From: Marinobacter persicus
GTDB lineage: Bacteria; Pseudomonadota; Gammaproteobacteria; Pseudomonadales; Oleiphilaceae
DNA length: 64,000 bases
Direction of reading: 5' to 3'
NCBI RefSeq assembly: GCF_002934325.1
Contig: NZ_PTIV01000008.1
Coordinates: 51,621 to 115,620 of the forward strand
Shown: piece after piece, positions 31,800 through 41,822 of the stretch
Numbering within the stretch: position 1 is the first letter of the stretch
How the letters are laid out: each line of letters begins with the position of its first letter
Translations under genes and position numbers: made by a program
Notes under the pieces: generated by a model
What the model was told of the DNA's origin: nothing
The model's input: only the letters and a program-made list of their open reading frames with translations
The model's database searches: none

Positions 31800-34658
31800 T
31801 CAGTTGTTCCGGGCGCTGGTGCTTGCCATTGGCGGTCGTTGGCGTAGCTGTTCCAGAATCTCTTCCTCGTTAATGCCTTTCTGGCCTGTGGTCACTCGTA
31901 GCGCCCGTTGGCGGTCCAGTAGGGCATTTTCGTAGGTACGATTCAGTTCTTCCAGTGACACCTGGCGCACGGCCTCGGCCAGTTGCTCCCGGCTGTCGAA
32001 GTCATAATTCTGGCGGTCGATCTCTCGCCAGTAGCGACTGGAAATTTCATCGAGTTGCCGGTCGCTTTCCAGCAAGCGGCTGATTACGGCCTGTTTCTCG
32101 CGGTTCAGGCGGTTGTCGTCCAGGCTCTTCAGTTGTTGAGTGAAGTCTTGGGCGAACTCGGTCACGGCCGCATCGATGGTGGCACCGCTTGCCTCTGGTG
32201 ACTGGACAATAAGGCCCAGAGCGGGCGTTTCCAGGATCTCGAAGTTGGTGCCGTACACAATGTATCCCAGCTGCCGGGAGGTGCGGATTTCCTCGTAGAA
32301 GGGGCTGCCGACAATTTGGGCCAACAGGCGGAAACGAGCCCGTTCCGGGTAGGAGGTATCCCGTCCCTGCAGGTACAGGGTGTAGCCGGTGTCGGGGTGA
32401 TCCACTTTGATGGTTGCGTGGGTTTCACCCGGCGGCAACTGGCGCAGGCTGGAGCGGGGGACGGAAGTGCGTTGGCCTTCGTCCAGAACCAGCGCCTGTA
32501 CCTGCCGTGCCATGTTCAGGGCGGCGGCGCGGGTGAGGTTACCGTGGGCCAGCATGACCGGGTCGGTGCTGGCCAGTAGCGTTCCGGCAAACGCCCGCAA
32601 TTCCTCAAGGGTGACTTCTCGGGCGGCAGCCAGTTTTTCGCTGGTCGGGAATGTGCCTTCAATCAGCGCGGTTTGTACAAACTCGGAAGTTTGCTGCACG
32701 GGCCGGTTCTTGGCCTGGTTTTCCAGGCTGTCGATCAGGCGCTGGCGGTCAATTTCGAAGCGCTGTGGCGTGATTGTGGGGTCGGCCAATTCGGCCAGAA
32801 TGCGCTGTAGCAGGGTATGCAGTTTGTCGTCATACCCACCAATGCGAACGGTGATGCCCCGCAGGTGGGAGTACACCCGGTAACTCAGGCCGGCCAGTTG
32901 AGCTGGATAGGCCTGGGCATTCAGGTTGGTGTTCACCGTATCCATTAGTAACTGGGTGAGGACTTTGGTCCTGGCGCTGTCTTGCGTAGCGGGCGTGCGC
33001 AGGCTGATGAACACGTTAGCCTTTGGGGTGTTGAATTGAGTGTCGCGGGCGTACCAGACGTCCAGGCCCTGAAAATCGGCCAGGCGTTCCGGGTGCGCCA
33101 TGGTGTCACCGCCGACCAGTTCCAGGTTTTCCGGTACAAAGGGGTTGGCCTCGGGCAGGCTCAGTTGACTGGTAAGGTTTGTTTCAGCCTTGCTGCGGAG
33201 CTGCAACGGTTCGCGCTGCCACGGCGTATTGTACCATTGGGTGCGTTTGGGGTTTTCCAGTTTCGGATCTGGGGAGGAAACCCGTACCTGAAGGTTGTCT
33301 GGCGTGAGTTGCTGCAGCAGTGCCCGGTACTGCTCCGGTGCGTAGTTTTCCATGAGCCAGGGCGCGCTGAGCACATCTTCCACCGGGTAGTCCCGAAGCG
33401 ACCGGGACAGGCGCATGGCCTCCCGTACCGGCTTGCCACGTTCGCGGAAGCGGAAATCAATCCTCGCCAGTTGCTGCATTTCATGGAAGCGTTCTTCACT
33501 GATGCCGTTCTGGCGAATCTGGTCCAGGTACTCGAAAGTCAGGTTGATGATCGTATCCTGGTTCGCCAGGCCCTTGCGGGTCAGGGCCATGCTGATTTCC
33601 AGGGTGGCATTCTGGCCGGTGTCCATGCCAAGACCGGCGGACAGGCTTTCCACCAGCCCGGCAGTTTTCAGAACGTCAAACAGGCTGCCTGGTCCTTCGT
33701 GACCAATCAGATTGGCCAGGTAGGAAGCCGGTTTGGTTTTGTAGTTTTCTTTCTGTGACGGAATCGGGAAAGCCAGGGTCAGGTGCCGGCTGTCTTTGAG
33801 GGTCTCAGCGGTAACCTTCTCCGGCAGACGGTCCATATCCAGAATGGGCTCGGGGTGCTTCTGCGCCGTCAGGTTCCGATTCTCAATGGCCGCGAAGCGT
33901 TTACGCACCATGGCTTCCAACTCGTCCAGACTCTGGGGGCCGTATACCGCAAGTGTCATCAGGTTGGCGGAATAATGTTCCCGCCAGAATTCAACCAGGT
34001 CCGGGCGCAGCGGGTTGTCCTCGGTGTTTTCCAGCGTGGTCAGGTTGCCCACGGCAAAGCGGCTGAAGGCGTGGTCCGGGTTACCGCTGGCTTTTCTGAC
34101 CGACAGGAGCCGACGGCCATCATCCTTGAGCTTGGCGCTGAACTCCGAATGTACGGCGTTTCGTTCACGGTCCACCAGTTCGGGGGTGAACAGAGGGGCG
34201 GAAAACTGTTGGGCGAAGCGGTCCAGCGCCGGCTCCAGGAACTGGGCTTCCACATCAAAGAAATAATTGGTGTCCTGGAAGGCGGTAAAGGCGTTGTGGC
34301 TGCCGCCATGGCTGCGGATGAATTGCTGGTATTCACCGGCATCGGGATATTTCTCGGTTCCCAGGAACAACATATGTTCGAGGAAGTGGGCGAGGCCGGC
34401 GCGGTCGTCGGGATCGTCACCGCTGCCCACGGCGACATTCATGGAGGCTGCGGCCATGTCCGCCTTGGGGTCGGAGACCAGCATCACCTGTAGCTGGTTG
34501 TCCAGTTCCAGGTAGCGGTAGTCGTTGTTGTCGTTGGGGCTTTTGGTCGGGGTCACGCTGGCGATGGCTGTCTGGCTCAACATAAGGGTGGCTAGTAAAA
34601 ACAGGATAATCCCGGGCCGGTGCCGGGTGACGGAGGTTGAAACGTAGTCAAAAGTCAT
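31800..34658 (-). CDS. M16 (insulinase/pitrilysin) family zinc protease
   Basis: 952 aa, the size of pitrilysin (protease III, PtrA). A signal peptide is visible (IILFLLATLMLSQTAIA, cleavage near residue 34), so it should act in the periplasm. The inverted zinc motif HFLEH lies at 91-95 and the third ligand in RNAVHSEFSAKL some 75 residues later. Four M16 repeats fit the length, the third holding RTSRQLGYIVYGTNFEI-like sequence. It degrades peptides rather than folded proteins in known relatives. The ATG has an aggggtttc context. The small gene at 34698 lies upstream on the same strand. Confidence 0.92.
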   Translation of the reverse strand: MTFDYVSTSVTRHRPGIILFLLATLMLSQTAIASVTPTKSPNDNNDYRYLELDNQLQVMLVSDPKADMAAASMNVAVGSGDDPDDRAGLAHFLEHMLFLGTEKYPDAGEYQQFIRSHGGSHNAFTAFQDTNYFFDVEAQFLEPALDRFAQQFSAPLFTPELVDRERNAVHSEFSAKLKDDGRRLLSVRKASGNPDHAFSRFAVGNLTTLENTEDNPLRPDLVEFWREHYSANLMTLAVYGPQSLDELEAMVRKRFAAIENRNLTAQKHPEPILDMDRLPEKVTAETLKDSRHLTLAFPIPSQKENYKTKPASYLANLIGHEGPGSLFDVLKTAGLVESLSAGLGMDTGQNATLEISMALTRKGLANQDTIINLTFEYLDQIRQNGISEERFHEMQQLARIDFRFRERGKPVREAMRLSRSLRDYPVEDVLSAPWLMENYAPEQYRALLQQLTPDNLQVRVSSPDPKLENPKRTQWYNTPWQREPLQLRSKAETNLTSQLSLPEANPFVPENLELVGGDTMAHPERLADFQGLDVWYARDTQFNTPKANVFISLRTPATQDSARTKVLTQLLMDTVNTNLNAQAYPAQLAGLSYRVYSHLRGITVRIGGYDDKLHTLLQRILAELADPTITPQRFEIDRQRLIDSLENQAKNRPVQQTSEFVQTALIEGTFPTSEKLAAAREVTLEELRAFAGTLLASTDPVMLAHGNLTRAAALNMARQVQALVLDEGQRTSVPRSSLRQLPPGETHATIKVDHPDTGYTLYLQGRDTSYPERARFRLLAQIVGSPFYEEIRTSRQLGYIVYGTNFEILETPALGLIVQSPEASGATIDAAVTEFAQDFTQQLKSLDDNRLNREKQAVISRLLESDRQLDEISSRYWREIDRQNYDFDSREQLAEAVRQVSLEELNRTYENALLDRQRALRVTTGQKGINEEEILEQLRQRPPMASTSARNN

Positions 34659-34697
34659 GAAACCCCTACTCCCGCTGAATGGCTGATAAATAGTGTT

Positions 34698-34997
34698 TTA
34701 GTGCAGCTGTGCGTTCCTGCTGGTTTGCGGTTGCTGTTCCAGTGTCTGACGGGCAAGGCTGGCCGCTTTGTCCGCGCTCAGGTCGCCGGAACCGATGCGT
34801 TCCAGAACGGTGGCCATGACGGCAATCGACTGCTGGTAGTCGGAGAACTCAGCCTGGAAGGCGGTATCGATGGCGTCGTAAACAGCCTGGATTTTGTCTT
34901 CCCGGGAGCCGTTGTCTGAAGCGGTGTCGTTGATGGCCTTCAGGCAGGCCCGGGCAATGGCGATGTAACGTTCGGTGTTCGGGTTGTCGTTTTGCAT
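34698..34997 (-). CDS. Uncharacterised 99-aa protein
   Basis: A 99-aa soluble, acidic, mainly helical protein (MQNDNPNTERYIAIARACLKAINDTASDNGSREDKIQAVYDAIDTAFQAEFSDYQQSIAVMATVLERIGSGDLSADKAASLARQTLEQQ). No domain is recognised. It has no signal peptide and no cysteines that would suggest metal binding apart from one near residue 18. The ATG at 34997 lacks a good ribosome site; an open frame extends further upstream into rnt but without support. It lies between the M16 protease and rnt on the same strand. Confidence 0.6.
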   Translation of the reverse strand: MQNDNPNTERYIAIARACLKAINDTASDNGSREDKIQAVYDAIDTAFQAEFSDYQQSIAVMATVLERIGSGDLSADKAASLARQTLEQQPQTSRNAQLH

Positions 34998-35071
34998 ATT
35001 CGAAAAAATAACCGCTATAAGGATGTTGAGGTGAGACGGCGTTGGCCGCAGGAAGTTCCCACGGCCACCGG

Positions 35072-35740
35072 TCAGGCGTTGTCTTCTTCGGGTGTGTCCA
35101 TCACAGCAGGGGGAGGAAAGCCGCCCAGCTCCTTCCAGCGGTTGACGATGCCACAGAACAGGTCGGCGGTTTTCTCCGCATCGTAGGCAGCGGAGTGGGC
35201 CTGTTTGTTGCTGAACGGAATGCCGGCGATCTTGCACGCCTGGGCCAGCACGGTGTGGCCATAGGCGAGGCCGGCCAGGGTGGCGGTATCAAACGTTGAG
35301 AACGGGTGGAACGGGTTGCGTTTGATGTCGGCCCGCATGGCGGCGGCAAACACGAAGTTGTGATCGAAGGTGGCGTTGTGGCCCACCAGTACGGCCCGCT
35401 TGCAGTCGTGGGCTTTCACCGCCTTGCGAATGGGGGCGAAGATTTCACTCAGGCCTTCGCGCTCGGGCACGGCTTCGCGCTCCAGGCACCAGGGGTCGAT
35501 GCCCGTGAAATCCAGGGCGGACTGTTCCAGGTTGGCCCCTTCGAACGGGTCAATCTGTTTAACGTGAGTTTCGCCACGGTGCAGCCAGCCGTTGTCGTCC
35601 ATGGTGACCATCACGGCCGCGATTTCCAGCAGGGCGTCCCGCTCCGGATTGAAACCGGCGGTTTCGACATCGACCACGACCGGCAGGAAACCCCGGAAGC
35701 GAAGGGACATGGGATGTGGCTGTTTGTTTTCGTCTGACAC
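35072..35740 (-). CDS. rnt: Ribonuclease T
   Basis: 222 aa DEDDh 3'-5' exonuclease that trims the 3' ends of tRNA and other stable RNAs. The first acidic pair is D24 and E26 (VVDVETAGFNP), the second Asp in VGHNATFDHNF, and the last His-Asp in QAHSAAYDAEKTADLF. NPERDALLEIAAV and FDTATLAGLAYG are typical. It is upstream of the 99-aa gene and downstream of pyrC, the rnt-pyrC-motY order also found in Pseudomonas. Confidence 0.95.
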   Translation of the reverse strand: MSDENKQPHPMSLRFRGFLPVVVDVETAGFNPERDALLEIAAVMVTMDDNGWLHRGETHVKQIDPFEGANLEQSALDFTGIDPWCLEREAVPEREGLSEIFAPIRKAVKAHDCKRAVLVGHNATFDHNFVFAAAMRADIKRNPFHPFSTFDTATLAGLAYGHTVLAQACKIAGIPFSNKQAHSAAYDAEKTADLFCGIVNRWKELGGFPPPAVMDTPEEDNA

Positions 35741-35787
35741 TCGAACTCCGATGTTCGTCTGTAGGTTGTATAAAAATGGATGAAGGT

Positions 35788-36819
35788 TTAGGCCATGCGC
35801 CAGTGAACGGTTTCACCCGCTTTCAGGGGCACGATGTTGCCATCGGCCAGGGGCAGGGTTTCCGGCATGGTCCACGGCTCACGCACCAGGGTGATGGTGT
35901 CGGTGTTTCTGGGCAGGCCGTAGAAATCGGCGCCGTTATGGCTGGCAAAGGCCTCGAACTTGTCCAGAATGCCCAGTTCTTCAAAGATGTCGGCGTATAG
36001 GCCAATCGCGCCATAAGCGGAATAGCAACCGGCACAGCCACAGGCGGCTTCTTTCTTGTCCTGGGCGTGGGGTGCGGAATCGGTCCCCAGGAAGAACCGG
36101 GGGTCGCCACTGGCCACGGCTTCGCGCAGTGCCTGCTGGTGTTTGTTGCGCTTGAGGATGGGCAGGCAATACAGGTGAGGGCGAATGCCGCCAACCAGCA
36201 TGTTGTTGCGGTTGTACATCAGGTGCTGGGGCGTAAGGGTGGCGCCCAGGTTGCCGCCGGTGTGGCTACGCACGAATTCGGCGGAATCTGCGGTGGTGAT
36301 GTGCTCGAGCACCGCTTTCAGGTTGGGGAAGTCGGCCAGGGTGGGGGCCAGCACCCGCTCCAGGAAGACTTTTTCACGGTCAAAGATATCAATGTCGCCG
36401 TCGGTCACCTCGCCGTGCACCAGCAGCAACATGCCGCACTCGGCCATGGCTTCCAGCACCGGATAGATGTTGCGAATATCGGTTACGCCGGAAGCGGAGT
36501 TGGTGGTGGCACCAGCGGGATAGAGCTTGGCTGCCACAATGCCGGCCTTTTTGGCCTCCCGGATGGTTTCGGGCGTAGTGCCCTCGGTGAGATACAGGGT
36601 CATCAGGGGCTCAAACCCGGTGTCACCGGCGGCTGTCAGGATGCGATCCCGGTAGGCCATGGCGGCGGCGGTGTCGGTCACCGGCGGCACCAGGTTGGGC
36701 ATGATGATAGCCCGGCCGAAACAGGCGGCGGTGGCCGGGACGACAGAGTCAAGAACCGCGCCGTCGCGTACGTGCAGGTGCCAGTCGTCCGGGCGGGTGA
36801 TGGTGAGTTGTCTGGTCAT
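35788..36819 (-). CDS. pyrC: Dihydroorotase (type II)
   Basis: 343 aa amidohydrolase closing carbamoyl-aspartate to dihydroorotate in pyrimidine synthesis. The zinc motif HLH is H14 and H16 (DWHLHVRDG); the carbamylated Lys lies in [13 protein letters not shown] (about 97), followed by [15 protein letters not shown] and GTDSAPH with the catalytic Asp. Length equals E. coli PyrC type. The ATG follows a cggatgctttc context. motY is divergent. Confidence 0.96.
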   Translation of the reverse strand: MTRQLTITRPDDWHLHVRDGAVLDSVVPATAACFGRAIIMPNLVPPVTDTAAAMAYRDRILTAAGDTGFEPLMTLYLTEGTTPETIREAKKAGIVAAKLYPAGATTNSASGVTDIRNIYPVLEAMAECGMLLLVHGEVTDGDIDIFDREKVFLERVLAPTLADFPNLKAVLEHITTADSAEFVRSHTGGNLGATLTPQHLMYNRNNMLVGGIRPHLYCLPILKRNKHQQALREAVASGDPRFFLGTDSAPHAQDKKEAACGCAGCYSAYGAIGLYADIFEELGILDKFEAFASHNGADFYGLPRNTDTITLVREPWTMPETLPLADGNIVPLKAGETVHWRMA

Positions 36820-36968
36820 GAAAGCATCCGAAAGCAGCCGAAAAATTTGAGGAATTATATCAGAAGGGCGGGGTAAATGTTCCGGGCCCGGATGCGATAT
36901 CCATCCTCAAGTCCTGTGGATCGGGGCCGTTAACCTGCGTGTATGGTTCCTTCTTTGATAAACGGGAC

Positions 36969-37901
36969 ATGAATATGGCCAAGGTTTCTTGCCAGTCTCT
37001 AGCCCGCCGGCTGGCGCTGCTTGGCGGCGCCGCCATGCTGCCTTGGGTGGCATGGCCGGTTATGGCCTCCAGTTATGGCGCGGGTATAGAAAACAGTCAG
37101 TGGTATCTGACCGATTCGGTCTTTGAGTGCGTGCTGGTGCATGAAGTGCCGGGCTATGGCCGTGCGGTGTTTCGTCATCGGGCCGGCGAGGAACTGACGT
37201 TCTTTCTGGAATCGGAAGTTCCCATGATGCGAGCCGGGCGGGGGCAACTGGTGGTGGAAGCGCCAGCCTGGCGACCAGGCGTAGCGCCGACCTCCCTGGG
37301 GGCGGTGAATGTTTCCTCCGGGCGGCGGGCGGTTGACCTCGGAAACCGGGAGGCTACCTATATTGCCCGTGGATTGCTCAAGGGGATGCAGCCGACGCTT
37401 ACCCGAACGGCCCGGTACGGGAATGGACAGGTGCGGGTGCACCTGTCCAATGTGAATTTCTCCGGTCAATGGCAGGGGTATCGTCAATGCGTTGCTGGTT
37501 TGTTGCCGGCCAATTATGACCAGCTACGACGATCGCGCATTCCGTTTGCCAGTGGCAGTACCAGCTTGTCAGAGGCGGATCAGCGGCTACTGGATAACAT
37601 CGTGGCGTTTGTCATGGCAGACCCGAGCGTGGAGCGGGTATTTGTTGATGGCCATTCCGACAGCATTGGTAGCCGTATTGATAACCGGGCCCTGTCCGAG
37701 GAACGCGCCCAGGTAGTCGCGGACTATCTGAAATCCCGCGGCATTGATGAGAACATGCTGACCGTCCGGGCCCACGGTGACCAGTACCCAGCATCCCGTC
37801 GTCAGTCGGAAAACCGGAGGGTGAATATTCGGCTTCAGCGCGAAGGTGAACGGCCAGAATTTCAACAGGCCAGTGGCGATAGCAACGAGTTTGCCGGCTG
37901 A
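36969..37901 (+). CDS. motY: Sodium-driven flagellar motor protein MotY
   Basis: 310 aa exported protein: signal peptide (LARRLALLGGAAMLPWVAWPVMA), an N-terminal MotY-specific domain (YGAGIENSQWYLTDSVFECVLVHEVPGYGRAVFRHRAGEELTFFLES) and a C-terminal OmpA-like peptidoglycan-binding domain (VERVFVDGHSDSIGSRIDNRALSEERAQVVADYLKSRGI). It forms the T ring that anchors stator complexes in polar sodium- or Pseudomonas-type motors. The divergent pyrC-rnt neighbourhood is that of Pseudomonas motY. The start is ATG 36969 or 36975, both near ggga. Confidence 0.9.
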   Translation: MNMAKVSCQSLARRLALLGGAAMLPWVAWPVMASSYGAGIENSQWYLTDSVFECVLVHEVPGYGRAVFRHRAGEELTFFLESEVPMMRAGRGQLVVEAPAWRPGVAPTSLGAVNVSSGRRAVDLGNREATYIARGLLKGMQPTLTRTARYGNGQVRVHLSNVNFSGQWQGYRQCVAGLLPANYDQLRRSRIPFASGSTSLSEADQRLLDNIVAFVMADPSVERVFVDGHSDSIGSRIDNRALSEERAQVVADYLKSRGIDENMLTVRAHGDQYPASRRQSENRRVNIRLQREGERPEFQQASGDSNEFAG

Positions 37902-37919
37902 ACGTCGTTTAAACGGATC

Positions 37920-38843
37920 TTAAACGGCGCTCAGCGCCTCCAGGTGCTCTGCTACGCACTCGCAGAGCGCGTTCAGGTCATACCCGCCTTCAAGCACGGA
38001 CACGATTCGGTTCTCTGCATGTTCCGCCGCTATGTTGATCAACAGTTCGGTCAGCCAGCGGAAATCCGCCGTCTCCAGGTTGAGCTCGCCCATCGGGTCC
38101 CGCTTGTGGGCGTCGAACCCGGCGGAAACCAGCAGCATTTGCGGCTTGAAGGCCTGCAGTCTGTCCAGCCAGTTTTCTTCAATCAGCTTGCGGTACTCCT
38201 CCGAGCCGCAACCGGCAGGCACCGGGACGTTCACGATGTTGTCCGCCTGGCGATAGACGTGTGAGTGGGGGAAGAATGGGTGTTGGAAGGTGGAGCACAT
38301 CAGGATGCGCTCGTCACCGCCGACAATATCGACTGTGCCGTTTCCCTGGTGGACATCGAAATCGATAATGGCCACCCGTTCCAGGCCGTGCTCAATCAGC
38401 GCGTGGAGGGCTGCCAGCGCCACGTTGTTGTAAAAACAGAACCCCATGGAGCGAGCGCTCTCTGCATGATGGCCCGGTGGGCGGGTGCAGACGAAGGCAT
38501 TGGTCGCCTGGCCACTCATTACCCTGTCCACGGCCTGTACGCTGGCACCGGCGGCCAGGCGAGCCGCGCGAAGGGTGTGGGGGATCATGGCCGTTTCCGG
38601 GTCAGTGAACACTCGCCCCTGGGCAGGCTGCATGTTTTCCAGTTGCTGCAGATAACTTTCCGGGTGGGCGGTCAGCAACTGCTCCCGGGTAATCTCCTCC
38701 GGCCGAACCCAGTCCAGCTTTTTCTCCAGCGGTGAGTCCGCGAGATAGGCCATGATACGCGACAACCGCTCGGGGCTTTCCGGGTGCCCCGGGCCCATGT
38801 CGTGTTTCATGCAATCATTGTGGGAGTAAAATGCTGTGGTCAT
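37920..38843 (-). CDS. Histone-deacetylase-family amidohydrolase
   Basis: 307 aa HDAC-fold zinc amidohydrolase: HPESPERLSRI, TRPPGHHAESARSMGFCFYNNVALAALHAL with the catalytic His pair, AIIDFDVHQGNGTVDI with Asp and His zinc ligands, VSAGFDAHKRDPMG with the third ligand, and VLEGGYDL near the end. It is shorter than, and only distantly like, the first HDAC-like protein (5105-6238); its YSHNDCMKHDMGPGHPESPERL start is the common proteobacterial form. Acetylpolyamines or acetyl-lysine are possible substrates. It sits next to a Pat-type acetyltransferase gene in divergent orientation, a suggestive pairing. Confidence 0.92.
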   Translation of the reverse strand: MTTAFYSHNDCMKHDMGPGHPESPERLSRIMAYLADSPLEKKLDWVRPEEITREQLLTAHPESYLQQLENMQPAQGRVFTDPETAMIPHTLRAARLAAGASVQAVDRVMSGQATNAFVCTRPPGHHAESARSMGFCFYNNVALAALHALIEHGLERVAIIDFDVHQGNGTVDIVGGDERILMCSTFQHPFFPHSHVYRQADNIVNVPVPAGCGSEEYRKLIEENWLDRLQAFKPQMLLVSAGFDAHKRDPMGELNLETADFRWLTELLINIAAEHAENRIVSVLEGGYDLNALCECVAEHLEALSAV

Positions 38844-39041
38844 GAGCTGGGCCTATGCCTGGATGCACTTTTGGAAGGGCATGGTATCAGGCCAGCTCCA
38901 AGCGTGTCGTGTCCGTTTTTGTTTATCAATTGGATAGCGGATTTACATCGAAGGCTTACTATCTAAGATATGATAGTGATCAGCCGGACCCCGCCAAGGA
39001 GGTGGGGTGACAATAATTGTGCCATGCCTGGGAGATGCACT

Positions 39042-41783
39042 TTGAGTACCCGCTATCTGGAAAGCCTGTTCAACCCCGAATCCATTGTGGTGGTTGGTGC
39101 CTCGGAACGGCCGGGCAATCTGGGCGGCATTGTGTTGGGCAACCTGCTTGACGGAAAGTTTCCCGGCCGGTTGGCGGTGGTGAACCGCAAAGGATACAAG
39201 CGGGTCTATGGAGTGGCCTGTCAGGCGAAGATCAGTGACCTGGGATTTGTGCCCGATCTGGCGATTGTCTGCACGCCCCCTATTACTGTGCCACGGGTGA
39301 TTCGCCGGTTGGGTGAACAGGGAGTACGGACTGCCATCGTGATGACCGGCGGTATGTCGCGTACTCACAGCAAAAGCGGCAAGCCCCTGATGTACTCAGT
39401 CCGTGATGCGGCCCGTAAAACCGGTTTGCGGGTACTGGGGCCCAACACCATTGGCTTGATGGTGCCTGGCCGCCGGCTCAACGCCACCTACGCGCACATG
39501 AACGCCCTGCCGGGGCGCGTCGCCTTTGTCGGCCAGTCCGGCACCATCGCCAGCTCTGTCATTGACTGGGCGGTGGCCCGGGGGGTGGGCTTCTCCTACT
39601 TCCTGACGCTGGGAGATGGCATGGACATCGGCCACGAAGACCTGATTGATTACCTGGCCCAGGACACCCAGACCCGGGCCATCCTTTTGCATATGGAGAA
39701 CATTCCCAATCCCGGCGGTTTCATGTCGGCCGTGCGGGTGGCGTCCCGCACCAAGCCGGTGATCGCGGTGAAATCGGGGCGGGTGCCGGAGTCCGAATGG
39801 GTGCCCCATGTGTTGCCGGCGGGCCTGAAGCGCAGCGACCCGATCTATGATGCCATGCTCAAGCGGGCCGGGGTACTTCGGGTCGATGGCCTGGGGCAGA
39901 TGTTCGATGCCCTGGAAACGCTGACTCGTATGCGCCCCCTGCGCCGCGAATCCCTGGCGATCATGGCCAATGGCGTGGGGCCCGGGGTGATGGCCGTCGA
40001 CCGACTGGCCGACCTGGGCGGCGAGATGGCGGAACTGTCCGAGCAGAGTATCTCTTCCCTGGCGGAGATTTTGCCGCCGTATTGGACTCGCAAGAATCCC
40101 ATTGACCTGAACTACGACGCCACGCCGGAAATTTACGCCCAGGCGGTCAAGATCCTGGCCAAGGATCGTAATGTCGCGAATTTGCTGGTGATGTATGCCC
40201 CCACACTGACCGGCAACAGTCTGGAAATAGCGAACGCGGTGGTGGAGGCCGCCCGTGGTACGCAGTTGAATGTGTTTACCTGCTGGCTCGGGCAGAGCAC
40301 GGTGATGGACTCCCGGGATGCCTTCTACAAGGCGGGTGTGCCCTCGTTCTTTAATCCGGAAAAGGCCGTTATGGCCTTTATGCAGCACGTACGCCATCAG
40401 CGGGTCCAGCGCTTGCTGACGGAAACTCCGGAGTCATTCACGGACCATTTTGCCGATCACAGTGGCACGCGTGAGCTGGTGACCCGTGCGTTGAAGCAGA
40501 AGCGCCGGTATCTGACCAATCAGGAAGCTCGCCGGGTGGTCCAGGAATATGGCCTGAGTACGCTTAACACACTGTATTGCGATGACGTGGAAGAAGTGCT
40601 GCAGGTCTTTTCCATTGACCGGCGACCGGTGGATATCACCATCCTGCACCAGGAGGTCTGTCATCCCTTCATGGATTTGACGCCGGCCCAGTGTCGGTAC
40701 AAGGGCACCGTGAAGAAGGTGAATAGCGAGCAGGCAATCATAGATGGCTGCCGTTTTCTGATGGATGAATACCTCAAGCATTTCCCGGACAGCGGCTTCC
40801 TGGGTTTTTCCGTTCAGCACTCGTATCAGCACATCGGCGGCATTGAGTTCAGCGTGGGCATTACCCGGGACGAGACCTACGGTCCGTTGGTGGTCTGTGG
40901 CGCAGCCGGTGCGCAGATCAACATCATGAGTGACCGGCAAATTGCTTTACCGCCGCTGAATATGGTCCTGGCCCGGGAGCTGTTGGGGCGAACCTACATG
41001 TACAAGCTGCTGGAGGAGTACAGCCTGCGCCCGGAGGAAGACATCCGGGCGGTGTGTGAGACCCTGGTGACCCTGTCGCAGATAGCCATCGACATGCCGG
41101 AGATTCGCGGCCTGGAGATTTCGCCATTGCTGTTTAATGACAACGGTGCGGTGGCGGTGAATGTCGCCATCGATCTGGACGAGAAGCCGGGCCAGCCCAT
41201 TATCCAGCCTTATCCCCGGGAGCTGGAGGAACGGGTTGTGCTGCCCAAATCCGGTCGAGAAGTCATTATCCGCCCGGTGCTGGCGGAGGATGAGCCGGCT
41301 CACCGGGCGTTTCATGAGCACCAGTCGCCCGAGTCCATTCGCTACCGGTTCTTCCAGTACCGGAAGCACTTTTCCCATGAGGACGTTGCCCAGATGGTGC
41401 AGATCGATTACGACCGGGAAATGGTGTTTATCGCCAACGCCCAACGTGAGGATGGCCAGGGTGAAGAAACCCTGGGCACCGTTCGCACCTGGACCGACGC
41501 GGACAATCTTCGCTGTGAGTTTGCCGTGATGGTGGACGACCGCATGAAAGGCGAGGGCCTGGGGATCCGGCTGATGCAGAAGATGATCGAGTATTGTCGC
41601 GCCCGGGGCACCGTGGAAATGGTAGGGGATGTACTGCCGGATAACCTGCCGATGCTGCAGCTGGCGGAGCATCTGGGTTTCGAGATCAAGTACAACAATG
41701 AAGAGGACGTGATGGACCTGCGGCTGGTGCTTAATGAACCGACCAGTCAATGGCAGAAAGAGCGATTACAGCGCAAGGCTTGA
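39042..41783 (+). CDS. Pat-type fusion: NDP-forming acyl-CoA synthetase domains plus GNAT acetyltransferase
   Basis: 913 aa. Order: CoA-binding domain (about 1-130, SIVVVGASERPGNLGG), succinyl-CoA-ligase-like domains (about 140-460, VAFVGQSGTIASSVIDWA), ATP-grasp-like part (about 470-700) and a C-terminal GNAT fold (about 740-890; FAVMVDDRMKGEGLGIRLMQKMIEYCRARG is the acetyl-CoA loop). This is the architecture of protein lysine acetyltransferase Pat/YfiQ, which acetylates acetyl-CoA synthetase; the ligase half is usually inactive. TTG at 39042 is the likely start because ggaga lies six bases before it and the sequence MSTRYLESLF begins as in relatives. ATG 39024 is an alternative. Confidence 0.88.
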   Translation: MSTRYLESLFNPESIVVVGASERPGNLGGIVLGNLLDGKFPGRLAVVNRKGYKRVYGVACQAKISDLGFVPDLAIVCTPPITVPRVIRRLGEQGVRTAIVMTGGMSRTHSKSGKPLMYSVRDAARKTGLRVLGPNTIGLMVPGRRLNATYAHMNALPGRVAFVGQSGTIASSVIDWAVARGVGFSYFLTLGDGMDIGHEDLIDYLAQDTQTRAILLHMENIPNPGGFMSAVRVASRTKPVIAVKSGRVPESEWVPHVLPAGLKRSDPIYDAMLKRAGVLRVDGLGQMFDALETLTRMRPLRRESLAIMANGVGPGVMAVDRLADLGGEMAELSEQSISSLAEILPPYWTRKNPIDLNYDATPEIYAQAVKILAKDRNVANLLVMYAPTLTGNSLEIANAVVEAARGTQLNVFTCWLGQSTVMDSRDAFYKAGVPSFFNPEKAVMAFMQHVRHQRVQRLLTETPESFTDHFADHSGTRELVTRALKQKRRYLTNQEARRVVQEYGLSTLNTLYCDDVEEVLQVFSIDRRPVDITILHQEVCHPFMDLTPAQCRYKGTVKKVNSEQAIIDGCRFLMDEYLKHFPDSGFLGFSVQHSYQHIGGIEFSVGITRDETYGPLVVCGAAGAQINIMSDRQIALPPLNMVLARELLGRTYMYKLLEEYSLRPEEDIRAVCETLVTLSQIAIDMPEIRGLEISPLLFNDNGAVAVNVAIDLDEKPGQPIIQPYPRELEERVVLPKSGREVIIRPVLAEDEPAHRAFHEHQSPESIRYRFFQYRKHFSHEDVAQMVQIDYDREMVFIANAQREDGQGEETLGTVRTWTDADNLRCEFAVMVDDRMKGEGLGIRLMQKMIEYCRARGTVEMVGDVLPDNLPMLQLAEHLGFEIKYNNEEDVMDLRLVLNEPTSQWQKERLQRKA

Positions 41784-41790
41784 GAAGCTT

Positions 41791-41816
41791 GAGCCCCGGG
41801 GTGTTGCCCGGGGCTC
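41791..41816. terminator. Bidirectional hairpin between the Pat-like gene and rdgC
   Basis: A perfect ten-base stem GAGCCCCGGG/CCCGGGGCTC with a six-base loop lies between convergent genes. T tracts are lacking on both sides, but stability and position fit a shared 3' end. Confidence 0.65.
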
Positions 41817-41822
41817 TGGGGC

